In this document: piece by piece, positions 11,168 to 20,453 of the stretch
How the letters are laid out: every line of letters begins with the position of its first letter
Numbering within the stretch: the first letter of the stretch is position 1
Assembly: GCF_027579695.1 (NCBI RefSeq)
Contig: NC_083578.1
Span: 5,684,460-5,748,459, forward strand
Length of the DNA stretch: 64,000 nt
Origin: Neoarius graeffei
Lineage: Eukaryota; Chordata; Actinopteri; Siluriformes; Ariidae
Reading direction: 5' to 3'
The notes under the pieces: model-generated
What the model saw: the letters and a program-made list of their open reading frames with translations, nothing else
What the model was told of the DNA's origin: nothing
The model's database searches: none
Translations under genes and position numbers: made by a program

Positions 11168-11539
11168 TCATCTCATTATCTATAGCCGCTTTATCCTGTT
11201 CTACAGGGTCGCAGGCGAGCTGGAGCCTATCCCAGCTGACTACGGGCGAAAGGCGGGGTACACCCTGGACAAGTCGTCAGGTCATCACAGGGCTGACACA
11301 TAGACACAGACAACCATTCACACTCACATTCACACCTACGCTCAATTTAGAGTCACCAGTTAACCTAACCTGCATGTCTTTGGACTGTGGGGGAAACCGG
11401 AGCACCCGGAGGAAACCCACGCGGACACGGGGAGAACATGCAAACTCCGCACAGAAAGGGCCTCGTCAGCCACGGGGCTCGAACCCGGACCTTCTTGCTG
11501 TGAGGCGACACCGCTAACCACTACACCACCGTGCCGCCC
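11168..11539 (-). mobile_element. Full-length tRNA-derived SINE
   Basis: Minus-strand copy: the tRNA-like head is at the right (gtagtggttagcgg.. inverse at ~11510-11530) and the 3' end at the left with the tctcatctcattatc terminus. It is flanked by a perfect 14-bp TSD, ccactttaacaatc, at 11154-11167 and 11540-11553. Confidence 0.92.
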
Positions 11540-11559
11540 CCACTTTAACAATCATTTAA

Positions 11560-12006
11560 AGGAATTTAAAGCTGTTGACCCACTCCACAGCATCTCTGTC
11601 AATGTAGATGGGTGTTTGCTTGCAATTCCTGATCACTCAGCTCCTTATTTTTGCTGATATTGTGACTGAGGTTGTTGTTCTGGCTCTCTGCTAGGAATCT
11701 CACCTCCTCCCTGGAGGCTGCCTGATTGCTGTATGTAATAAAGTGAACAAACTTTATGATGTTGTTTGAGCTGGGTCAAGCCACACAGTCATGTGTGAAC
11801 AGGTGTGAATACAGTAAGGGGCTCAGCACGCTGCCCTGCACAGAGGAGGAGGTGTTCTTGCCTGTCAACACATGTCGAAGTCTGCCATTGAGGAAGTCCA
11901 GAACCCAGCTTCATACGGTGGGATTTAGTCCTAAACCCAAAAGCTTGTGTTTGGTTGGAATGGCCAAGTTAAACACTGAGCTGTAGTCCACTAATACCAG
12001 TCTGCA
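11560..12006 (-). pseudogene. LINE reverse transcriptase fragment (L2/CR1-like), degenerate
   Basis: Minus-strand translation gives RT blocks in order: a DYSSVFN version of the block around the first catalytic aspartate, LGLNPTV, SWVLDFLNGR, GSVLSPLLYSHLFTHDC, and downstream YREEVRFLAE...NNNLS. These match fish L2/CR1-clade LINE reverse transcriptases (family knowledge). The catalytic FADD box region is disrupted and several stops and frameshifts are present, so this is a fossil piece of ~150 codons without the endonuclease or 3' tail. Its edges are set by the adjacent SINE and by loss of similarity near 12006. Confidence 0.75.
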
Positions 12007-12185
12007 GAGGGGAACCGTCAGGGCCTTCTAGGGCTTCAGAGAAGCCCAAACATATCAGCATTTCAAATGTTATATTTAATTTCTTTCATTCTTTAATTGC
12101 TTTCAGAATTTCATTATAATTACTCTGTTCTAATTTGGCCTCATTTTCTGTCAAATTTGCTTCAGAACTGAAAGGGTTACTGTCC

Positions 12186-12556
12186 TCCATCCATTATCTG
12201 TAACTGCTTATCCTGTACAGGGTCACGGGCAAGCTGGAGCCTATCCCAGCTGACTATGGGTGAGAGGCGGGGTACACCCTGGACAAGTCGCCAGATCATC
12301 ATAGGGCTGACACACAGAGACAAACAACCATTCACACTCACATTCACACCTACAGTACAGTCAATTTAGAGCCACCAATTATCCTAACCTGCATGTCTTT
12401 GGACTGTGGGGGAAACCGGAGCACCCGGAGAAAACCCACGCAGACACGGGGAGAACATGCAAACTCCACACAGAAAGGCCCTCGCCAGCCACTGGGCTCG
12501 AACCCAGGACCTTCTTGCTGTGAGGGGAAAGTGCTAACTACTACACCACCGTGCCA
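12186..12556 (-). mobile_element. tRNA-derived SINE (minus copy)
   Basis: Same consensus as the 11168-11539 copy, with the ccatccattatctg 3' terminus at the left and the tRNA-like head ending ctacaccaccgtgcc at the right. No clean target duplication could be seen. Confidence 0.85.
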
Positions 12557-13510
12557 GCCAGATTCCTGCCCTGAAAATATTAAAATCAAGTTATCCAACC
12601 AATGAGATTGTTTTGTTTGTTGTTTCTAGGCTGAGAAAAGTTTAGAGCTGCTCAATCACTGCTTAGGACTTCATTGCCGGGACTGAAGGCCATGGCAGTG
12701 TATCTTTATGTACTGGTAGGAAGTGACAGATGAATTAACCAATCAGATGTTGAGTTATAGTGGGAAGGACTAAAAATTGATCACCCTAGACCTCCTCGAA
12801 GGCCAATGCAAGCTTAACTGCGAGTCGGCCTCATAAGCGTGGCAATGAAGTCACCTTCCAGCCAGTGTAGCATTCATCAGTAGTGTTAGTGAATGCTAAT
12901 AAAGAGGTCAAGTTAGTGCTATCTATCGAGAACAAGTAGCACAGGCTAATGACTGAGAAACTAAGATTTCTGTTTCCAGACTCTTCTTCCACGCTATACT
13001 CTCCCTACAGTATTTTTCACTCAGACTTACTGTAAGTATTCATTTCCTTGTGTAATTTACTGAGTTACTTTTAAAATTAACATCGACAACTACACACAAC
13101 GGAGTGACCTGGCAACCTGCCACTTATCCCTTGCAAAATCCTTTGTCCTGTTGCTTTAATGGTGTCTGGCTCAGGTTTGGCTGAGCTCAAGTCCCAGCTC
13201 TAATAGTAATGGATCGCCACTGCCAATCTGGCATAACACTTTGTTTTCCAGGTGAGCCAGTGTGGTGTGTAGTGTCGGGGATATTACATCCTCAGTAGAC
13301 ATGGTTGGGTTGGAGGAAAACTGCAGTGGCTCCAGAGTATCTGAGGGATTATTTTTAATGTATCACAACTCCAGCCTCATAAAGCACTTTACTGCTATAC
13401 AACACTGAATTTAAAAACTTTTAAAGTTATAATTTTATACTGCCACAAGCAGAGTAAACATTAGCTGTGGGAGACAGTCTACTGCAAAGAAAATCACAAA
13501 GAGACAATAT

Positions 13511-13893
13511 CCATCCATCCATCCATCCATCCATCCATCCATCCATTATCTGTAGCCACTTATCCTGTCCTACAGGGTCGCAGGCGTGCTGGATCCTATC
13601 CCAGCTGACTATGTGCTAGAGGTAGGGTACACCCTGGACAAGTCACCAGGTCATCACAGGGCTGACACACTGACACTCATTCACACCTACGGTCAATTTA
13701 GAGTCACCAGTTAACCTAACCTGCATGTCTTTGGACTGTGGGGGAAACCGGAGCACCCGGAGGAAACCCACACGGACACGGGGAGAACATGCAAACTCCA
13801 TGCAGAAAGGCCTCCATCGGCTGCTGGGCTCAAACCCAGAACCTTCTTGCTGTGAGGCGACAGTGCTAACCACTACACCACCGTGCCACCCAG
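13511..13893 (-). mobile_element. tRNA-derived SINE with (CCAT)n tail
   Basis: Minus-strand copy. The tail is an expanded CCAT run at 13511-13543. TSD gagacaatat occurs at 13501-13510 and 13894-13903. Confidence 0.9.
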
Positions 13894-13903
13894 GAGACAA
13901 TAT

Positions 13904-14717
13904 ATTTATTTTAATATAAACTTTAATGTTTCAGATGTTTTATTTATTTACTGCACATAACATAAAGTTATTTTTAGACATTACATATCGGCACATCTTC
14001 ACAGAGGAGTAATTCATGCCGTGTGACCAGATTCACTGTATGTGTGTGATGGTCTGTAAAAACCTTCTGAATGTTGGTGAAGCTGAATTTTGGCCAAAAT
14101 TGAATTTCCAGTAATATACCTTGACAAATCTACTGTAAGAAACATTAAATTAAAACATTAAAAAATATATTTCAGCAAAATGATGCAGAAATACATTTGC
14201 TTGTTATTTTCCAAACCCATTTGTAAAGACCACACCAGGTAAAGATCCAGTTTAGCAAAAGCAGCAGTAAAATCAGTCAGTCTGCTGAAAGATGTAAAAA
14301 AAAAAAAAAATAGTGTGATTTTCTTATGATGTGCTCAGGTTTTTGGGGAGTTACACACTGCAGTGATGCAGAATTAATTCAGTTCATTAGTTTGTGATCA
14401 GATAGTGATTATGTTGCTTGTGCTTTGTCACATGATCAAAATAGAACAGTGTACTTACACACTCGGATGACAGCACATTACATTTTTAAAGTGCTTACGT
14501 TACCTAATAATAACACATTAAAGCGGCTAACTCACCTTTCCCAGAATCCAATTTGTTGTTTTTTTGTTTTGAAATCATACGACCGCCACTCTGCTAACGT
14601 TCTGTGTAGCAAAACCTCTGCAAATTCCATGTCACTGATCCTTTTGAAATCCATCTTGAACTTTTTCTTCACTTCGGTGTCATGCATGGAAGTTTTGAAT
14701 ATATTGTAGATTATGCC
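13904..14717. other. Mostly anonymous; one unidentified minus-strand frame split by a hAT MITE
   Basis: The only notable signal is a ~60-codon minus-strand frame (14532-14709, with IFKTSMHDTEVKKKFKMDF). It reads through the flank of the following MITE: if that insertion is taken out, the frame stays open for about 12 further codons on the far side (16008-16045). I do not recognise the peptide. Confidence 0.25.
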
Positions 14718-15999
14718 TAGGGTGACCAGATTTCCTGAGTCTGAAACCGGGACACTTTTGCGCGCAACCATGCTCGTGCACGCACACCTTTTTTTTACGT
14801 AAACGTGACACTCAGAGAGGTGCTCTTATCATTTTGTTGAAGCTCACATTTATCAACATCTCACATGAAATAAAACAAACGCATTTTGTTATCTAGTAGC
14901 ATAGTGGTATACAGATCAGTTAAATTATGGTCAGACAACAGATGTTGTAATGGCTGAGAATAGGCCAGGCTATGTCCATAGGCCACATTTAAACTGATTT
15001 ATTTCACCTGTTTGTGAGAACACCAAGAAGAATGCATATGCACATGTAGGCTATATCTCTAAAATTGTATGCACTATAGCATGAACTTAAAAAGTAGATA
15101 TGTGACCTCAACATAGCCTAGGTCAGAATCAACCTTACTAACCGTTCCCCACAACTGAATGAATAAAGCAAGAAGATGTGGACAAAAGTGAACACTTTAA
15201 TGGAAGGTGCAACAAGCTGTTCAACACAGCAATATGGCCAAACTGTCAGAATGGTATGTTAAACAGAAACAAAAAAGAGACAAGTGATTTGAGAATATAC
15301 ACTCAAACAAAACAGCAGTAAAGGAGGAGAGGGGCGACAGCCTGAGGAAAGCCCCCACAGGAGAGCACAGCATTTGCAACATAGGCTACCCAACTCAGTA
15401 CAAGAACAAAGCACAGGAACAAAGCTAAGGCGACTGTCAATCCACCCACCCTAAACAAAATGCATTAGCCTACGTATATTTACGTATTAAAATTTAATGT
15501 GATCCTGTATATCGGCGTTACCACCATGGGCTACGGAGAAGGAACACTTACAGTGTGTGTAGTAGGCTCCGTGCACATTATTCTGCACCTCTTGGAGGAA
15601 GGGGTAGGTGCCCTGTAAATCTCTGGAAAAGGTACATTTTCTTTTCAGCATAATTGCTGCGGCATTACTGCTGCTAGACAAAGAACATTCGCGCCAGTTA
15701 ATGTTTATTTTATTGTTGCATGGCAACACGTTCTGTTGTCTGGAGTAATGTGGCTAAGTAAACACCCATGCCACAGGGCCAGGGGGCAGTAACCAGGAAA
15801 GTTTGCAATTCCTGTCAATTCATCAAAAAAGTAAATGCAGACATTTCTCCGTTAATGATTCCCACGCTGCTCAGTTGCAAACGTCGCGAGTGGCGAAAAC
15901 CAGGACATATCCGTGTCCCGACAGACTTTTGTCGGGACTCGGGACACACAACCCCAAATCGGGACTGTCCCGGTAAAACCAGGACGTCTGGTCACCCTA
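14718..15999. mobile_element. Non-autonomous hAT transposon with TAGGGTGACCAG termini
   Basis: Termini TAGGGTGACCAGA at the left and its inverse CTGGTCACCCTA at the right, with a perfect 8-bp TSD attatgcc at 14710-14717 and 16000-16007. Internal sequence has no transposase. The GGGACA-rich subterminal regions are typical of this hAT MITE type. Confidence 0.92.
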
Positions 16000-16007
16000 A
16001 TTATGCC

Positions 16008-16552
16008 TGATATTTTCTTTCCTTCATGGCGAGATGGCTGAGGCCGGGTTCTGGTCCATTACAAAAAAATAACCATACGAAAATGGAATGGATCAGTCAA
16101 AAGAATTTAAAATAAAACTACTGAACAAAATATCTTCAATTTCATGTTACAGTTTATGATCTATGGATTAGGATGTTGCTGGATTGTTGCGGATTGTTTT
16201 TCAAACAGTGGAATATCCATGGATGTGAAAATGGCAACTCGCAACCTGATGCAGAGGCTTCTGGGAAGGGTGAGCCGGCCTCTTTAATGACAAGAAATTC
16301 TTACTTTGATCCAACAGACATGAATAAATGAATCAGCAATTATTTGTTCGCTGATGTTGGTGTGAACAAAGATCAGTAGAGTGAAGAAACAACAATGAGG
16401 CTTGAGTTTAAATGCTGTGAGAGACAAAGACTGATATGGATGATGAAGAACTCGTTTCACATTGTACATGTACATTTTTTGAGAAAAAAGTACTGTCCAC
16501 ATGATGCTTGTTTCTTTATTTATACAAGAGTTCATTCTGGTCCACTAATCGG
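16008..16552. other. No gene recognised
   Basis: Unique-looking AT-rich DNA between the hAT MITE and the THAP-containing element. The open frames have no recognisable motif. Confidence 0.5.
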
Positions 16553-18202
16553 GCCTGAGTTTCCCAAAAGCATCATAGCGCAAAGATCATCGTTAAATGG
16601 TAAAGCCAGCAGAACAATGAACACTCTCTCTCTCCTAGTTAAGATGCTCTTAGTGTCGAAGGAGATACACAGAACCTTTATTTTTAAATACATTTCTGAG
16701 TGGATAGTATCTCCATCCTTGACTCTTGTATGCTGCATAAATGGAAATAAAAAATATATATATTTTTGAGAGTTAAAATCGACCACAAATTTGGCATTGG
16801 AGTCGCCCCGCTGAGCCAGCCAGCCCTGAGTGCGTGACGTCACTGCGGTAACCGGTTTTAAGGCCGAGGCCTTTTACAGCTATAGACCAAAGTCATATAA
16901 ATAAAAATGTATGGTGAAAGTAAGAAATAGCGTTACCGACTTGCTCAACTAAGACTGATTTGACTTCATTGATTGTGGTTTGACTCTCGTTAAAACAGGA
17001 TGGGTGTTATAACTTATGCAACATACATATACATGCATGCATTTTCACTAATAAAACGTAAAAGGCTCATTAAATAATCAGATGAACTGAGACAATCACA
17101 TTCTGAAGCAAATTAAATAATCTTATACTGGTAACTTAAACACACAATACAAGTTACATGGATTAATCTAAATGCAGGTAAACAATGCGTTGTTTTTTAA
17201 TCCAAATGAGAGTCGGTGCTTACCCGTCTGTGTTCTCACTTCTTGAAGGCTGATCTTGTGGCCGATTGTTTTTGAAACAATCTGACTTTCAGTTGTTTGT
17301 TCAGTTCTCCGTTCCTTCACTTCTTCCACGTAAGGACGAGATGGCAGCAATATCCAGTTTAGAAATCAGACGGCTGCTCCACTCATTCACTTTTCTTCAT
17401 ATTGTGTATTCCGCCATTACTGCTCAGCTCAGGCAATTACTAAAACCCGGGATGGAACGGGATGTCACCAGTTTTAGCAACAACAGCGGGGAGATCACTG
17501 CCCGAGCGATATGTCACGTCCCGTTCCATCCTGGGTTTTAGCAACAAGCCTCGGCTCACTCCGGGAGGACTGGTGCAACTGAACTCACTTTCCTTTAAAA
17601 AAATAAAAAATAAAATAAACTACAGGAAAAGGAAAGTATTTTCTTTTTATTTAATTGTTGATACTGCACCCTCTTTCAATACGGACTTATAGCCAACGCT
17701 CCTCAACAGATCAGAGGTCTCATACGAGTCTTCAGTAAAATGTGCAGAGCAGAGGAAAGACCACTTCGTCGGCGCCCAATGTGCCCGTGAACTTCTCCCA
17801 AAATGCGTCCCAATCTTTGCAGTTTGAACATTCTTGGGCCACGAACACAACATAAATCCACCTTCTGTCATGTTGCTGCACCGGCCAAAAACACATCTAC
17901 ATGGCATGGTGATAAATTAGCTCAAAATGGAGGATCGGAGTTGCAGTTAGATCTGTGTTTTAGTATAGCGGAAATGGCGAGGAGACTGATAGACTTCCTG
18001 CTGTGACGTTACGGATCTTAAGGTCATTCACTCAGACCGCTACCTATATGAATCACTTTAATCGTAAAAATTACTATATTAGATTTATTGTTAGCGCTTA
18101 AAACTATTCCTGTGCCAATCTTGAGGTCTCAAGGCATTTATAAACGAAAGCGAGGCCATGGCTCTGCGTATCTGCTTTAAGAGGCTTTTGGGAAACCCAC
18201 CA
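16553..18202 (-). mobile_element. Probable DNA transposon carrying a THAP-domain gene
   Basis: Imperfect inverted ends share GTTTCCCAAAAGC(A/C)TC(A/T)TA (left at ~16558, right inverse at ~18175-18197). The THAP coding exons lie between them on the minus strand. The target duplication is uncertain: cactaatc versus cactgatt is the best pair I see. Confidence 0.4.
17220..17907 (-). pseudogene. THAP-domain protein of a DNA transposon (two exon pieces)
   Basis: The minus-strand ATG at 17907 opens an 86-codon exon with the C2CH THAP zinc finger: CVFGRCSN at residues 5-12, an SWPKN block, a conserved tryptophan (KWSF) and CSAHFTEDSY near residue 53. A second piece at about 17400-17232 (PSRPYVEEVKERRTEQ) ends at a clean GTAAGC donor, consistent with the next exon of a transposon-type THAP protein. 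No catalytic domain is in the window. THAP fingers bind DNA in P-element-type transposases and several other fish transposons. The inter-exon region contains a block repeated at 5697-5926. I call it a transposon-derived remnant rather than a host gene. Confidence 0.65.
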
Positions 18203-18933
18203 CTGATTGGTAGAGCGGCGTATCAAGAGCGCTGATATTTGGTATAATGGCACTGGGATGTTTCACTGTGTGTATTACTCCATTCGTGTGTGTTCATTAT
18301 GTAAAATTTCACTCCGTAGTTCAAAACGGTTACTACAATAGAGTTAGTGACATCATCAGGGAGATTTTCCTTGCCATTGTTGCCACAGGTTTGCTCATTG
18401 GGGATAAAATAGGGAAAAAATTAGCTCATGTTTAAAGTCTGTCATTAATTTAAATGTGCTGTAAAGCTACTTTGCGACAATGTCTGTTGTTAAAAGCATT
18501 GTACAAATAAACTAGACATAGCAAAAGATAATTTTCAGGAATATAACTTTTGACTTAAAATATAAATCTCGTCAGATGAAGATGAAAAGGAAAAAGAGAA
18601 GACAATTTTACCAGAAGCACCTTTAACAGAAATGTACAAATCAATGTGAGTGAGCTAGCCAGTTAGCTGACGTGCTATAAAATGAGTGAAGCTTCTTCAG
18701 GAGCGATTTCCACTAGAGGAGCAAAACTGAACAGCACATTTGTTCACATTGTGTCTGAAATGTGAGTTACTACGACACTATACAGTTACTTTGTCAGATA
18801 CGATATTAATTTCTTCTTTACAGTCTTGTTGTAAAAAGGAAATTTGGCGGTTGGGATTAGCTACAGCACTCGGCCTGCAGTTTTGTGCCTACAGCTGAAT
18901 CACAGCCATGTGGATATTTAGTATCACCACGCT
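18203..18933. other. Anonymous; includes a common fish 3'-end repeat motif
   Basis: Around 18450-18515 the motif gtaaagctactttgcgacaa followed by aaaagcattgtacaaataaa is a sequence seen at the 3' end of many dispersed fish repeats (from memory). A 62-codon frame just upstream (18247-18435) is hydrophobic but unidentified. The rest is unassigned flank of the Gypsy insertion. Confidence 0.3.
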
Positions 18934-18938
18934 CCTGT

Positions 18939-19426
18939 TGTTAGGACTTGGACTGTTTTGGCCTCTAGATGCCGCTGTTATTTCCTTTTCGTGTCTTGTT
19001 TATTTTGGCCTCTAGAGGCCGCCACTGTTCCTGTGTTTTGTGTTTTTGTTAATTGCCTGTTAGTCCTAATTATCTTCACCTGTGTCCTTAATTAGTTTGT
19101 GTATTTATACCCCTGAGTTCAGTCCTCTTGTCACGGAGTCTTTGTGCTGTTATGTTTATCTCCAGTTTCCTTTGTATTGTGTTTTGTGGATCTTCTGAGC
19201 TTTTGCATTTTTGCCTTTTTCTTTTTGAATTATACTCTTTGTTTTTGTTTTTTTTTTGTTTTGCCCTGGATTGTATATAGTGTACATAGTATAAATAAAC
19301 CTTTTGTTACTTTTTCTACTTCTGCCTCACGCCTCTGCATTTGAGTCATTCCCCTGGTGGCCTAGTGGGGGTTTGCTGGATCATCACACCAACGAACCAG
19401 GTTCGAATCCCAGCAAAACCCTAACA
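18939..19426 (+). repeat. 5' LTR of the Gypsy chromovirus
   Basis: 488 bp. U3 carries two copies of TTTTGGCCTCTAGA(G/T)GCCGC, the second a perfect 14-bp palindrome at 19007-19020. TATA box at 19102-19109, AATAAA at 19293-19298, and A-box/B-box-like motifs near the 3' end (19358-19368 and 19400-19410). Confidence 0.95.
19102..19109 (+). promoter_or_regulatory. LTR TATA box
   Basis: TATTTATA lies 24 bp upstream of ACGGAGTCTTT (19133), which is where transcription would be expected to begin (~25-30 bp downstream). The same arrangement is present in the 3' LTR. Confidence 0.6.
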
Positions 19427-19427
19427 G

Positions 19428-19438
19428 AAAGACTCCGT
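19428..19438 (+). other. Self-priming primer-binding site
   Basis: AAAGACTCCGT, one base after the LTR, is the exact reverse complement of ACGGAGTCTTT at 19133-19143, the predicted 5' end of the transcript. No TGG-type tRNA primer site is present. Tf1 and vertebrate sushi elements are known to prime reverse transcription with the cleaved 5' end of their own mRNA in just this arrangement. Confidence 0.8.
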
Positions 19439-19439
19439 C

Positions 19440-20387
19440 ATGACCGACTCAGCAGAGGCTGCTTCAACTGTCTACCCGGCCAACCTTCAGGGAATTATGG
19501 CAGCTTTGACACGCTTCGGAGCGACCATGGACGCTCATGGACGTACGCTCACCAGCCAATGTGAGGCCCTTGCTCGCCACGAGGAACTGCTTCAGCAAAT
19601 TGGGAAAACCCTGGCACAGCTGACATCTCTGCCTGCATCTCCTGATCCAGTTCCTGATCCAGCTCCCACTCCTGCTCCAGTGCCTCCTGCCATGCTGCCT
19701 TCTTCACCTCGCGAACCCAGCCTTCCTGCACCACAGAGGTATGACGGCAAGCACAGTGAGTGCCGAGAGTTCCTTACCCAGTGTCAACTCATCTTTGAGC
19801 TTCAGCCTACCACCTACACTACGGATCGCCGCAAGATCGCCTTTGTGATCACCTTATTAGCTGGTAAGGCGCGAGCCTGGGCTACTGCTATCTGGCAAAG
19901 ACAGGGACCTGAGTGCTTTGATTTCCAGCTGTTTTCTGAAGAGATGCTTCGGGTCTTCGATCAGGCAGACATCAGTACCGACGCAGCCCGAAAGCTCATG
20001 TCCATCCGGCAAGGAGGAAGCGTCGCAGATTACGCCATCTCGTTCCGAACACTCGCAGCAGTAAGTGGATGGAACGAGACTGCCCTGGTGTCAGCCTTCC
20101 ACCATGGTCTGTCTGACCCCATCAAGGACGGTCTGGCCTCTATTGGATGCCCAAGTGACCTCGAAACCCTCATCTCACATGCTATTCGTCTGGACAACAG
20201 GATGAGAGAACGCCACCAAGCCTTGAGCCCCCCCAGCCTCCCTACCTCTACCTGGAGCCCGTCTACCTCCTTCAGTGACTGTCCAGAACCCATGCAAGTG
20301 GGTCGTACTCGCCTCTCCGCATCTGAGAGGGAGCGCAGAAGGAGGGACAAGTGCTGCATCTACTGTGGCAAGCCTGGTCACTTCTGA
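19440..20387 (+). pseudogene. Gag of the Gypsy chromovirus, with early stop in the zinc knuckle
   Basis: 315 codons from the ATG at 19440. Order: N-terminal helix region, a proline-rich linker (residues ~65-95, repeated PDPVPDPAPTPAPVP), a capsid-like retrotransposon gag domain (CREFLTQCQLIFELQP to SVADYAISFRTLA), and a CCHC knuckle starting CIYCGKPGH at the end. A TGA at 20385-20387 stops translation right after the knuckle histidine and phenylalanine, before the last cysteine. The frame stays open afterwards for 17 more codons to another TGA, so the stop is a point lesion rather than the normal end. Gag packages the element RNA. The stop also lies upstream of the presumed gag-pol frameshift site, so it would block pol expression too. 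Confidence 0.85.
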
Positions 20388-20407
20388 GCATCATGTCCCG
20401 AACTCTT

Positions 20408-20453
20408 GGGAAAAGGACCGCCCCGTCCAGCCGAGGGAGGGTTGTGACGGGGC
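20408..20453 (+). promoter_or_regulatory. Candidate -1 ribosomal frameshift signal between gag and pol
   Basis: Heptamer GGGAAAA at 20408-20414 is in the required phase for the gag frame (G GGA AAA). It is followed after five bases by GCCCCGTC (20420-20427), which can pair with GACGGGGC (20446-20453), an 8-bp stem with an 18-nt loop. A one-base slip back at this site moves the ribosome from the gag frame exactly into the pol frame. Confidence 0.7.
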
